Source of the DNA: CALDTK01 sp045110575
GTDB lineage: Bacteria > Bacteroidota > Bacteroidia > Chitinophagales > Saprospiraceae
Assembly (NCBI GenBank): GCA_045110575.1
Contig: JBGCGF010000051.1
Coordinates: 10,427-74,426, forward strand
DNA length: 64,000 bases
Direction of reading: 5' to 3'
Part shown: positions 1-7,651 of the stretch, piece after piece
Position numbering within the stretch: the stretch's first letter is position 1
Layout: every line of letters begins with the position of its first letter
The notes under the pieces: generated by a model
Databases searched by the model: none
Seen by the model: the letters and a program-made list of their open reading frames with translations, nothing else
What the model was told of the DNA's origin: nothing
Translations under genes and position numbers: made by a program

Positions 1-158
1 GCTGGAATAAATCCATTGCCATATACAAATGCCTCTAGTTCTGCTTGAGGCATTGAGTACTGAAAAATAAAGACCACCACGTTCAGTGCAATCAGCACAT
101 AATTGACGATCGGGAACTGACCGTTGGGGACGTTGGTATCGCCGTAAGGGAATATCAT
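1..158 (-). CDS. Rhomboid-family intramembrane serine protease, N-terminal fragment
   Basis: Reading from the ATG at 158 leftwards gives about 52 residues that run off the window edge. The start reads MIFPYGDTN, followed by a hydrophilic turn and a hydrophobic helix (IVNYVLIALNVVVFIFQ), then FVYGNGFIPA. This order is typical of the first membrane helix and first loop of bacterial rhomboid proteases, which cleave membrane proteins within the bilayer. The catalytic GxSG and His motifs would lie outside the window, so activity cannot be judged. The ATG is preceded by a purine-rich stretch on the minus strand. Confidence 0.7.
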   Translation of the reverse strand, partial: MIFPYGDTNVPNGQFPIVNYVLIALNVVVFIFQYSMPQAELEAFVYGNGFIP

Positions 159-458
159 GGAGGTAAGGTAAAGCGGGAATTGAGATATGGGATTTAGGAT
201 TCGAGATTTCTTTAGAGACGCTATCGATATATTAAAACGTTAGAATGAGCGCTTCAACGTGAACACATCAACTCGCGCGAAGCGTGATCCTCGCATTTGT
301 TACGAAACATACTTGGCGGCCTTACATGGTCAAAGGCCCTCTTTGCAGTAACCTACATAGAACATGAAGAGGCGAGAATTCCCTTAAGCCAAAGCCAATT
401 TGAATATGCGTTTCATTTTACACCTTCAACTCAGCCCCCTAATAGAACCTTACAGGAG
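159..458. other. Non-coding stretch with a degenerate 7-bp repeat
   Basis: This segment separates the divergent rhomboid and TfoX-like genes. Bases 182-216 have a 7-bp period (gatatgg, gatttag, gattcga, gatttct), matching other heptamer arrays in the window. An open frame from a TTG at 297 joins the next gene, but its first 54 residues look like non-coding translation. I see no other feature. Confidence 0.5.
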
Positions 459-776
459 ATGACACCAGAGCAAGAACTTTTCACTTCAACCGGCCAGGCA
501 ATTGAAGGCGCAACCTTAGGTCAACTCTTCGGAAAGCCCTGCTTCAAAACGAATGGTAAAGCCTTCGTTTGCTTCTTTGAAAACGAGATGGTCTTCAAAC
601 TCACAGGTGATAATCACAGCGATGCCTTAAGTCTTGACGGCTCAAAGTTGTTCGACCCTTCAGGAAAAGGAAGAGCAATGAAGGAATGGGTTCAAGTTCC
701 AAGTGAGTACAAGGGAAGTTGGGAGAAATTTGCACTAAGCGCAAACGCCTACGTAGGTCAAACGAAAAAAGCATGA
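459..776 (+). CDS. TfoX/Sxy-like small conserved protein
   Basis: A 105-residue protein starting at the ATG at 459, right after an aggag sequence. The core (GKPCFKTNGKAFVCFFENEM, then LDGSKLFDPSGKGRAMKEWVQVP) resembles small Bacteroidota proteins annotated as TfoX/Sxy family N-terminal domain or MmcQ-like. No catalytic residues are recognisable and the molecular role is unknown. A longer frame from TTG 297 exists, but its extra N-terminus looks random, so the internal ATG is preferred. The stop overlaps the ATG of the next lipoprotein (ATGA), indicating translational coupling. Confidence 0.6.
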   Translation: MTPEQELFTSTGQAIEGATLGQLFGKPCFKTNGKAFVCFFENEMVFKLTGDNHSDALSLDGSKLFDPSGKGRAMKEWVQVPSEYKGSWEKFALSANAYVGQTKKA

Positions 777-1282
777 GAAACATAACGAGCATAGTCATCA
801 CCTTCTTCGTCGTATTCGCCATGGTCTCATGTGCTTCAAACACGGCCGACGATGCCATTGCGAAGTCAGCCGAATCCATCGCAGCAGACAAGACCGAGTT
901 TTATAGCGTGCTTCAAAAACACCTTGACGCGGTTTCCAATAAGAATTTAGATTCTTTAGCGAGCACGCTTTCTCCGGAAGGAAAGATGCAGTTAATACTA
1001 GAAGGTTCGGAAGTACTTCATACTGTCGACAGCTTTCTACTTAATCAAAAAGCGTTCTTTGAATATGGCGACTGGACGTTCGAAACAAGAATAGTCAATA
1101 CGGATATTGGACAGCGCTTAGGACTCGCAACGGTCGAGATAATCTACAGAGAAGCTGAGCGCAACGGCGAACCGTACTTTAATAGAATGACAATAAGCTA
1201 TGCGCTCGAAAAAGTAGACGGGTCTTGGTATGTGATCAAGGATCACGCGAGTTCAGTAGAGAAGTCAACAGATAAGAAATGA
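773..1282 (+). CDS. Lipoprotein with SnoaL/DUF4440-like (NTF2-fold) domain
   Basis: A 169-residue predicted lipoprotein: a hydrophobic leader ends in the lipobox MVSC with Cys20 as the lipidation site. The rest (FYSVLQKHLDAVSNKNLDSLASTLSP, then a strand-rich half ending in YALEKVDGSWYVIKDH) has the helix-then-curved-sheet layout of the NTF2/SnoaL superfamily. Such proteins often bind small ligands; no substrate can be assigned. ATG 773 overlaps the upstream stop and is chosen because the leader starts exactly there. The stop in turn overlaps the ATG of the next gene at 1279, so three genes form an operon. Confidence 0.65.
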   Translation: MRNITSIVITFFVVFAMVSCASNTADDAIAKSAESIAADKTEFYSVLQKHLDAVSNKNLDSLASTLSPEGKMQLILEGSEVLHTVDSFLLNQKAFFEYGDWTFETRIVNTDIGQRLGLATVEIIYREAERNGEPYFNRMTISYALEKVDGSWYVIKDHASSVEKSTDKK

Positions 1283-1950
1283 GCAAACTCGTTTTCATTT
1301 GTCTCGTACTGATAGGTTTATCGTCTTGCAGAACTACTTCAAGGACGAAGGTGAGTAATGACTTACCACGAACATTCTCAGAAACGTACGTAGACAAAAG
1401 AGACAATGCGACGTATGGCATTGTCCAAGTAGGAAATCAACGTTGGTTTGCTGAAAACTTAAAATACCTCACCCCTAACTCTATTTGCTACAAACAGAAA
1501 AAATCAAATTGTAGCAAATTTGGAAGGCTTTATCCTCACGATGAACTTGACATCGTATGTCCAGAGGGGTGGCGTGTTCCTAATATTAAAGATTGGCAAT
1601 CACTGAAGTCTCATTTTCAGCAAGACTCGATCTTCGCATTGTTAGATACGGTGCGATGGGACAACACTACCAACCATACCAATGCATCAGGCATATCCTT
1701 TTCCGGAACTGGATATCAAATGGGGAAGAGGCTATTTCTTGGCGAACAGGCGGCCACGAGTATTTGGCTAAACCAGATAAACAAGTTTGATGAATACTAC
1801 CATGTTCACCTTTATGGTGGCGAAGGGATTGAATTCAAAAATTCTGGCTACACGACAAATGAGGTCTTTCATGCACACCCTATTCACAACTTGGAGCATC
1901 GTCGATTTTCGATAAGGTGTGTATGCGAAAAAAGCGAAGCAACACACTAA
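1279..1950 (+). CDS. FISUMP-domain lipoprotein
   Basis: A 223-residue predicted lipoprotein (lipobox LSSC, Cys17) with the Fibrobacter succinogenes major paralogous (FISUMP) domain. The signature is visible: VGNQRWFAENLKY near residue 51, a Cys-containing Y/C segment, GRLYPHDEL, CPEGWRVPNIKDWQSL, a G-x-G-Y segment and a C-terminal FSIRCVCE. These proteins are surface or secreted and of unknown biochemical function, perhaps lectin-like. It is the last gene of a three-gene overlapping cluster. Four cysteines in the second half probably form disulphides outside the cytoplasm. Confidence 0.8.
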   Translation: MSKLVFICLVLIGLSSCRTTSRTKVSNDLPRTFSETYVDKRDNATYGIVQVGNQRWFAENLKYLTPNSICYKQKKSNCSKFGRLYPHDELDIVCPEGWRVPNIKDWQSLKSHFQQDSIFALLDTVRWDNTTNHTNASGISFSGTGYQMGKRLFLGEQAATSIWLNQINKFDEYYHVHLYGGEGIEFKNSGYTTNEVFHAHPIHNLEHRRFSIRCVCEKSEATH

Positions 1951-2314
1951 TAGAAAGTACTTAAAGCACATCTAATAGCAAGTTCGTTTCCTGTCCTATC
2001 CGCACTTCATAACGAACTGCCCTCAGGCATTCCAGAGATGATGATCGCGCCAATGTCTTTGTTAAACTCTCACACCCTGATATCATCAAATACACTTGAA
2101 ACGACAGAGGATCAAATAGGTCTAGGAGGTACCATTTGAGACTGCGAAATAAAAAATGGAAAATTTGTCAGTTTAGATATCTATGCCAAGATGAGTCGGA
2201 AGTATGAGTCTAATTACGTTTTTCTACACGACCTAAAGGCCCCTCTATGCGTTTCTTTATTAGAACTTTAAATTCTCTAAGCCGCTGGCGGCTTATTAAA
2301 ATCATACCGACAAC
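1951..2314. other. 364-bp intergenic stretch, possible decayed ORF
   Basis: No gene is supported here. One frame stays open from 1954 to a TGA at 2125-2127 and then again to a TAA near 2272. The part after the TGA reads DCEIKNGKFVSLDIYAKMSR, which looks protein-like but matches nothing I recognise. It may be a remnant or chance. No terminator or clear promoter is visible. Confidence 0.3.
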
Positions 2315-3187
2315 TTGAACAAAAACAACCTCGACCAATACCATCTCCATAAAGAGAACCCTAGCGCTAGGCAATTTGAAATGTTCGATCTCGAAATGTA
2401 TCTGAATAAGCATCGCGCTCATATAAGTGTCCCGCACTCCCATAGTTTTTACCAGCTTCTTTGGTTCCAGTCAGACCAGGGATCGCACCATGTAGACTTC
2501 AAGACGCATTCAATTATTCCAGGTCGAGTTTTCTTAATCGCTAAAAATCAAGTGCATTTTTTCGAAAAAGACACACTACAGAAAGGTGTAATCATGCACT
2601 TTAATGAATCATTCCTCTTGCACAATGAGACTGATATAGAGTTATTTATCCAATACGGTCTCTTCAACTCTGAAACACCATACGTACAACTATCTCCTGA
2701 CACAAAGGCTACAATCATGGCTTTGAAAGGTGAGATCGATAAAGAATTAACACACAGATCAGAATTTGGTCATCGGCTCATTACATCTCTACTTCTACGG
2801 ACCATCTTGATTCAACTCGAGCGGAGTAATCGAAAGAGTAATCTGTCTGCTCAAAAGCATAATCAACTCTCTACATTTTTAAATTTCAGAGCGGCTTTAG
2901 AGATCGGATTCAAAAGCGAAAAGACGGTTTTAGATTACGCAAACGAGCTTCATGTCTCGTCTAAAACACTCACGACCTACTGCAAGACTGAAACCGGCAA
3001 GCCTACTTCTCAATTAATCATTGACCGTAGGATCCTAGAAGCAAAGCGATTGTTACTCCATACGGAGTCTTTGGTTAACCAAGTAGGATACACCCTAGGA
3101 TTTGGGGATCCTTCCTATTTCGTCAAGCTCTTCAAGAAGCAAGTTGGGATGACTCCTATGCAATTCAGAAAGTCAATTTCCGAATAG
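2315..3187 (+). CDS. AraC-family transcriptional regulator
   Basis: About 290 residues from a TTG start; the first ATG (2381) would remove the conserved beginning, so TTG or a nearby non-ATG start is likely. The N-terminal half is a cupin-like sensor (VPHSHSFYQLLWFQ, then GRVFLIAKNQVHFFEK). The C-terminal 100 residues form the double HTH of AraC/XylS regulators, with SSKTLTTYCKTETGKPTSQLI and the final GFGDPSYFVKLFKKQVGMTP motif. It probably regulates the adjacent secreted protein at 3267, whose promoter begins 50 bp downstream. The effector is unknown. Confidence 0.9.
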   Translation: MNKNNLDQYHLHKENPSARQFEMFDLEMYLNKHRAHISVPHSHSFYQLLWFQSDQGSHHVDFKTHSIIPGRVFLIAKNQVHFFEKDTLQKGVIMHFNESFLLHNETDIELFIQYGLFNSETPYVQLSPDTKATIMALKGEIDKELTHRSEFGHRLITSLLLRTILIQLERSNRKSNLSAQKHNQLSTFLNFRAALEIGFKSEKTVLDYANELHVSSKTLTTYCKTETGKPTSQLIIDRRILEAKRLLLHTESLVNQVGYTLGFGDPSYFVKLFKKQVGMTPMQFRKSISE

Positions 3188-3235
3188 TACCATTCTTCTT
3201 CCATTCTGTCCATTTCAGAGCGCTAACAGCCAAGA

Positions 3236-3243
3236 TACTTTTG
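3236..3243 (+). promoter_or_regulatory. Candidate -7 promoter box (TACTTTTG)
   Basis: Matches the Bacteroidota -7 consensus TAnnTTTG, 23 bp before the ATG at 3267. No convincing TTTG -33 box lies at the usual distance. Confidence 0.5.
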
Positions 3244-3266
3244 CACTGTACCAAAAAACAACGGAC

Positions 3267-3644
3267 ATGTTCGCAAAATTTTCCTTCGCCGCAATCTTGG
3301 CTATCGCCTTGATTTTTACATTAACCTCCTCTACAATGGATAGCGCAAAACAGACTAAAGCCTACCTTCAAATCACCTTGAAAATAAATGATGTAGATCG
3401 AGGATCTGCCGGAGCAGTATACGTCAAATACAAATCACCTTTCCTTAAGCAGATCCAGGGTGCAACTTCCAAAGAGTTACTCATGCGTAAAGACGATGTG
3501 CAAGTATTGCATGGCTTCACATCTGTTGAAGAGGCCAATGCTTATCTCAAAACCACCCTGTTCGAAAACGATGTGGTAAGAGAATTGAAGCCCTTCCTAA
3601 AAGCGTCACCTGAAGTTCGCGTCTATTCAGTATTCAGCAACTAA
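3267..3644 (+). CDS. Small secreted protein, unknown function
   Basis: A 125-residue protein with a signal peptide (AILAIALIFTLTSSTMDSA). The mature part has a possible dimeric alpha/beta barrel (ABM/EthD-like) order: a strand YLQITLKIND, a helix, and FTSVEEANAYLKTTLF, ending in a strand VRVYSVFS. This is a fold guess only; no active-site residues are visible. It follows an AraC regulator in the same orientation, has its own promoter-like box, and is closed by a strong terminator at 3733, so it is probably a single-gene transcript. Confidence 0.55.
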   Translation: MFAKFSFAAILAIALIFTLTSSTMDSAKQTKAYLQITLKINDVDRGSAGAVYVKYKSPFLKQIQGATSKELLMRKDDVQVLHGFTSVEEANAYLKTTLFENDVVRELKPFLKASPEVRVYSVFSN

Positions 3645-3732
3645 TGAATTTCAATGGGTCATGCTTAGTTCACATATTCTAGGCTTAAAGTTTCGGCTTC
3701 AGGCCTTATGAGTTCAAGTATTAGCTATCACC

Positions 3733-3770
3733 AAAACCGGCTTAGAAGAAATCTTCTGAGTCGGTTTTTT
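3733..3770 (+). terminator. Rho-independent terminator after the secreted protein gene
   Basis: Long stem (AACCGgCTtAGAAGA pairing with TCTTCTgAGtCGGTT) with a 2-nt loop, followed by six T. Confidence 0.85.
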
Positions 3771-3811
3771 ATACTTCACCCGTAGGCTACCTTAGGCAAT
3801 AGAATCTACCC

Positions 3812-4372
3812 ATGAAATCTCCCTACGACAAACACTACCAAACCGAAGACCTATTCGGAGAGCCCTACCCTGAGCTGATTGAATTCTTTAAAGAGCGTTC
3901 AGGAAAGATACTGAACGTCGGTTGCGGACAAGGACGGAACGCCGTTGCGCTTGCACGTCTTGGATTTGAAGTGACGACAATTGACAACTCAATCGTTGGA
4001 ATCAAACAACTACAGGAGCTTGCTGACGCGGAAACCTTGGAGCTTCAAACTGCAGTAGCGGACATGTTTAACTTCGAAGGCTTCGGTGCGCATGACTATG
4101 TCTTACTTGATAGCATGTTCCACTTTGGAAAAAAGGAACTCAAAAAAGAAACCAACTTTGTTAAACACGTGGTAGCAAAAATGAAGCAAGGAGGAACGCT
4201 CGTTGTTTGTGTACAAGACACAGGAAAGAAAGTCGCTATTCTAAACGACGCGATCGACTACGTACGCAAGCTCGGGCGGATCGTAGACCTTCGTTTTACG
4301 TACGTTTATGTGGATGGTGAAAGTGATCATTCTACTACTACACCCTATCGGTTAGTGGTGGCGCAGAAATAG
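3812..4372 (+). CDS. SAM-dependent class I methyltransferase
   Basis: A 186-residue Rossmann methyltransferase. Motif I is ILNVGCGQGRNAVALARLG (about residues 33-51), followed by the acidic strand end TTIDNS, and a DYVLLDSMFHFG segment at the position of motif IV. The length and layout resemble TehB/UbiE-like enzymes that methylate small molecules. The substrate is not predictable. It stands alone between a terminator and a hairpin repeat (4398-4430). Confidence 0.85.
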   Translation: MKSPYDKHYQTEDLFGEPYPELIEFFKERSGKILNVGCGQGRNAVALARLGFEVTTIDNSIVGIKQLQELADAETLELQTAVADMFNFEGFGAHDYVLLDSMFHFGKKELKKETNFVKHVVAKMKQGGTLVVCVQDTGKKVAILNDAIDYVRKLGRIVDLRFTYVYVDGESDHSTTTPYRLVVAQK

Positions 4373-4397
4373 CAAACGCTTTATTCAGCCCCCATCT

Positions 4398-4430
4398 TTG
4401 TGGTATGACCGTTCCCACGGTCCACCGAGA
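4398..4430. repeat. Hairpin repeat R1 (GACCG...CGGTC family)
   Basis: Contains GACCGT-TCCC-ACGGTC, a 6-bp stem with a 4-nt loop, flanked by ttgtggtat and ccaccgaga. Related copies lie at 13717, 57735 and 58677. It sits 11 bp before the ATG at 4442, in the mRNA leader of the MORN lipoprotein. Confidence 0.7.
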
Positions 4431-4441
4431 AAAGTCACAAC

Positions 4442-5515
4442 ATGAAAAACCACCTTTTTACCACTTCCATACTCCTTTCGCTTTTTATCTGTTGCACATC
4501 CTGCAGCACTCAAGCGCAGCCTCAAGAAAAACTGCAGAACCCAACAGAAGAGTTCATTAAGGACACTTCGCTCAATAGCACTAGCTACTTTAAGCAGGTT
4601 TACACGCAAGAAAAACTAGTCCGAGCTAGTGATGAAAAAATGCTCTCTATTGCAGACAGTCTCTTTTCCGGCAATTACAGTACTTCTCTATTTCATTTTA
4701 TAGTATTCACGAAGTCGATGAATGGAGCTGACGGCTTCTATTCAGAAATTCTTTGCTCATCCGCACATAAGTACATCATGGAGCAAACACTTTCTTTTAC
4801 TAAGCACTTCACAGCTACCCCTAAGCTGGGAGAACCCGACATTGACAATTGGGCATCAAGCATCTATGGCGAAATCCAGATTTCGAGAGAAGGTGATGAA
4901 GCCCTTGCCATCAAACAGATTGAGAAAGTAATGCTCAACAACGTTCAAGCGGCTAGCCCAGCGCATAGAGACTTCATCAAGCAGCTAATAAGAAAGATAA
5001 AGTACAACCACAAAAGTAACGACTTCTCAAAAGCCAGCGTAAGGCAGGAATCCCAAGACACCCTCAAAACCAATCTCCTCCTCAACGGCCAAAAAGATGG
5101 CCTATGGAAAACCTTTCATTCCAATGGCCAACTGAAAAGAGAAGGCCTGTACGTTTTAGGGAAGAAAGAAGGCATCCATAAAGAGTGGGGCGAAACAGGC
5201 ATACTACTCGTAGAAGAAGTCTTCCAAAACGGAAAAGGGAACGGTCTAACGCAATGGTTCCACGATGGCGGTCACCTTGCGGGTGAAGGTCAAATGGTTG
5301 ATGACCTTCGTCAAGGACCTTGGAAGATCTGTGACATCGAAGAAAATGGCTTTTGCATAGATGCCAACTTCGTCGATGGTAAGCGCGAAGGACTCTGGAA
5401 AATTTACCACGACAAGACCAACACCAATGTCTGGAAGGAACAGACCTTTAAAGACAACCAGATGGTAGCAGAGAAGTGCTTTGATATGAAGGGGACGGCG
5501 ATAGAATGCAAGTAG
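4442..5515 (+). CDS. Lipoprotein with MORN_2 (YwqK-like) repeats
   Basis: A 357-residue protein with a leader ending in CCTSC (lipidated Cys about 21). The N-terminal 190 residues are helical and unrecognised. From about residue 210, five or so repeats of the form G-x-K-x-G-x-W-x-x-[FY]-H-x-x-G-x-L follow (DGLWKTFHSNGQLKREG, KEGIHKEWGETGILL, GNGLTQWFHDGGHLAGEG, QGPWKICDIEENG, EGLWKIYHDK). These are MORN variants as in proteins named YwqK-family antitoxins, though no toxin partner is present and that label should not be taken literally. A surface role is likely because of the lipobox. Confidence 0.75.
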   Translation: MKNHLFTTSILLSLFICCTSCSTQAQPQEKLQNPTEEFIKDTSLNSTSYFKQVYTQEKLVRASDEKMLSIADSLFSGNYSTSLFHFIVFTKSMNGADGFYSEILCSSAHKYIMEQTLSFTKHFTATPKLGEPDIDNWASSIYGEIQISREGDEALAIKQIEKVMLNNVQAASPAHRDFIKQLIRKIKYNHKSNDFSKASVRQESQDTLKTNLLLNGQKDGLWKTFHSNGQLKREGLYVLGKKEGIHKEWGETGILLVEEVFQNGKGNGLTQWFHDGGHLAGEGQMVDDLRQGPWKICDIEENGFCIDANFVDGKREGLWKIYHDKTNTNVWKEQTFKDNQMVAEKCFDMKGTAIECK

Positions 5516-5653
5516 TTCTTACGTTCTAGTAAGTTAACGAAGGCTACTAAACCGTGAACCAAGCACTGGCTTTACTGTTAGGAGGCTATGGTGGTATAGC
5601 AGATAAATTTCTGCAGATTCGCAAAATCTACACCTTGATCCAACAGCAAAGAA

Positions 5654-6457
5654 ATGAGTCAAATTCAACAGATTGAAAGCGAGACACTTAAGCTCAGAAC
5701 CGAGCTAGCCAATCACAAATTATATGACTTATTATCCAATGAAGATGACATACGCATCTTCATGGAAAAGCATGTCCTTGCCGTTTGGGATTTCATGTCT
5801 CTATTAAAAGCGCTTCAGAGCAAGCTTACGTGTACTTCTATCCCTTGGAAACCTGTCAAAAACGCCAAAACTGCAAGATTCATTAATGAAATAGTATTTG
5901 GTGAAGAGAGTGACCTCAACGAGAAGGGCGTGCCAAACAGTCACTTCCAAATGTACCTTGAAGCCATGCAGGAAGTCGGTGCTAACCCTAAACGGGCAAC
6001 GGACCTCATTGACTCTATCCATAACCTTGAAGACGTTTCATCTAAAATATCTTCTTCCGATTTAAAACCTGCTGAAAAAAGCTTCTTAAATTTCACATTC
6101 GACACGATAAAATCAGGCGACACCCATAAAATCGCCTCTGCCTTTACATACGGCAGAGAAGATCTTATCCCTAGCATGTTTATCGCAATCATTAAAAAGT
6201 CAGGAAAAGAGAATCAATCTAAATTTCCGAAACTAACCTACTACTTAGAGCGTCATATCGAAGTTGACGGTGACGAACACGGTCCTCTGTCCTTGGAGAT
6301 GATTGCAGAGCTTTGCGGTGACAATACTGAATTGTGGCAAGATGCACTCACCACAGCAAAAGGTGCGTTGAGACAACGGATCAATCTCTGGAATGAAATT
6401 GCAGATGAACTAGAGAAAAAGAACTCAATGCAAAAACAGAATGCCGTTGGCGTCTGA
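5654..6457 (+). CDS. DUF3050 protein, haem-oxygenase-like fold
   Basis: A 267-residue all-helical protein with the DUF3050 hallmarks: MEKHVLAVWDFMSLLKALQ near residue 38, PNSHFQMYLEAM, HKIASAFTYGRE and YYLERHIEVDGDEHGP. DUF3050 belongs to the haem-oxygenase-like group. The His/Glu/Asp residues in these helices (E39/H40, E116 region, the E of YGRE, and H-x3-D-x3-H near residue 210) are placed as in haem-oxygenase-like diiron oxidases, so a metal-dependent oxidase is possible. That is inference. It stands alone and converges with kdsD, whose stop is 3 bp away. Confidence 0.8.
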   Translation: MSQIQQIESETLKLRTELANHKLYDLLSNEDDIRIFMEKHVLAVWDFMSLLKALQSKLTCTSIPWKPVKNAKTARFINEIVFGEESDLNEKGVPNSHFQMYLEAMQEVGANPKRATDLIDSIHNLEDVSSKISSSDLKPAEKSFLNFTFDTIKSGDTHKIASAFTYGREDLIPSMFIAIIKKSGKENQSKFPKLTYYLERHIEVDGDEHGPLSLEMIAELCGDNTELWQDALTTAKGALRQRINLWNEIADELEKKNSMQKQNAVGV

Positions 6458-6460
6458 TTC

Positions 6461-7432
6461 CTACTCCAACCCCTCTCTCACAAAGTCATGGATGTGCACC
6501 ATCCCTGAATACTTTCCTTTTGCATCGGTAAGAAGCAACTGAGAGATGTTATGCTTTTGGAGCAACTCTAAGCCCTTTACCGCCAAGTCGGTAACCATTA
6601 ATGTGCGGGGTGCTGGGGACATCAACTGTTTTGCCGAAAGGCGAACAACCTCAACCCCTCTGCCTAAAGCACGACGAAGGTCGCCATCTGTAATGATGCC
6701 AATAAGGTCATCGTTTGCATCCACCACAGCCGTTGCACCTAAGCGTTTAGTAGTCATCTCAACGACGACTTGCTCCAAAGAAGCATTAGGAGTAACCATT
6801 GGGCATTCATTCCTGCAACCCAAGTCGCCCAGCTGCATAAACATGCGCTTGCCCAACGAACCGCCAGGATGATACTGCGCGAAATCCTCAGGTTGAAATC
6901 CACGGAGTGCTGTTAGAGACGTTGCCAAAGCATCGCCCATAGCCATCTGGCTGATCGCGCTCGCCGTTGGAGCCAAGTTGTGAAGGTCCGCCTCTTTGCG
7001 GACCGGTGTCATCAATACATGGTCAGCTTGCAACGCGAGGTAACTCTCCGGCTTGGAGACCATCGCAACGATTGTATTTCCCAAACGGCGTACAAGTGGC
7101 AACAAAGCGCGCATTTCGGAAGTCTCTCCACTCTTCGACAAAGCGATGACAATGTCGTTGTCTTGAATCATGCCGAGGTCGCCGTGTATTGCATCAGCAC
7201 CGTGCATGAAAAGAGAAGGTGTTCCAGTTGAGTTAAGTGTCGCTGCGATCTTTTGAGCAACAAGCGCACTCTTGCCAACACCAGTGACGACTACCCTACC
7301 CTTGCAGGTATGGACGAGGTCTACCACCGCCGCAAACGAAGCATCAAGTGAGTCGTGAAGCGCTTGTAGTGTTTCCACTTCAATTGCAAGAGTCCGCTTA
7401 GCGGTGTCGAAAATCAGGCCTTGGTTTGACAT
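6461..7432 (-). CDS. kdsD: D-arabinose-5-phosphate isomerase (KpsF/GutQ family)
   Basis: Converts ribulose-5-phosphate to arabinose-5-phosphate, the first step of Kdo synthesis for lipopolysaccharide. About 323 residues: an N-terminal SIS sugar-isomerase domain with VTGVGKSALVAQKIAATL, HGADAIHGDLG, LSKSGET and the family marker HNLAPTAS, then QYHPGGSLGKR and two CBS domains (TPNASLEQVV to DGDLRRAL, and the C-terminal pair). All conserved elements are present. ATG 7432 is preferred over a GTG two codons upstream. Its 5' region is shared with the divergent recQ. Copy 1 of the dispersed hairpin motif lies inside it, antisense. Confidence 0.92.
   Translation of the reverse strand: MSNQGLIFDTAKRTLAIEVETLQALHDSLDASFAAVVDLVHTCKGRVVVTGVGKSALVAQKIAATLNSTGTPSLFMHGADAIHGDLGMIQDNDIVIALSKSGETSEMRALLPLVRRLGNTIVAMVSKPESYLALQADHVLMTPVRKEADLHNLAPTASAISQMAMGDALATSLTALRGFQPEDFAQYHPGGSLGKRMFMQLGDLGCRNECPMVTPNASLEQVVVEMTTKRLGATAVVDANDDLIGIITDGDLRRALGRGVEVVRLSAKQLMSPAPRTLMVTDLAVKGLELLQKHNISQLLLTDAKGKYSGMVHIHDFVREGLE
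6628..6641 (+). repeat. Dispersed GNAA-hairpin motif, site 1
   Basis: GTTTTGCCGAAAGG, CC/GG stem, GAAA loop, antisense in kdsD (sense codons L-S-A-K-Q). Confidence 0.7.
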
Positions 7433-7651
7433 AAGCACGAAATAAAGCCTACCCTTTTAGCGTATTTTCGCTACAAGTGTGGAAAGGCACACTCGGTTTT
7501 GGTTGACGAACGGCAAATAAACGTTACTTTAGTAACAGGCTTTGAGCCATGTCAGTGCTTTCTTCAAACTCTTTGGGTTTTTTGCACCGATTTCTGCGCT
7601 TTGCGCACACACTAGACCTCTATTACGAACACTTCTCATCTCCCTAGCGGT

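Noticed and set aside
297..458. Long N-terminal extension of the TfoX-like protein from a TTG
   Set aside because: The extension looks random and the ATG at 459 follows a good ribosome-binding sequence.
1954..2272. Pseudogene in the 1951-2314 gap
   Set aside because: A frame is open on both sides of a TGA but no family is recognised and the length is short, so it is only noted.
4442..5515. Antitoxin of a toxin-antitoxin pair
   Set aside because: The YwqK-like name comes from MORN_2 repeats; there is no adjacent toxin and the protein has a lipobox.
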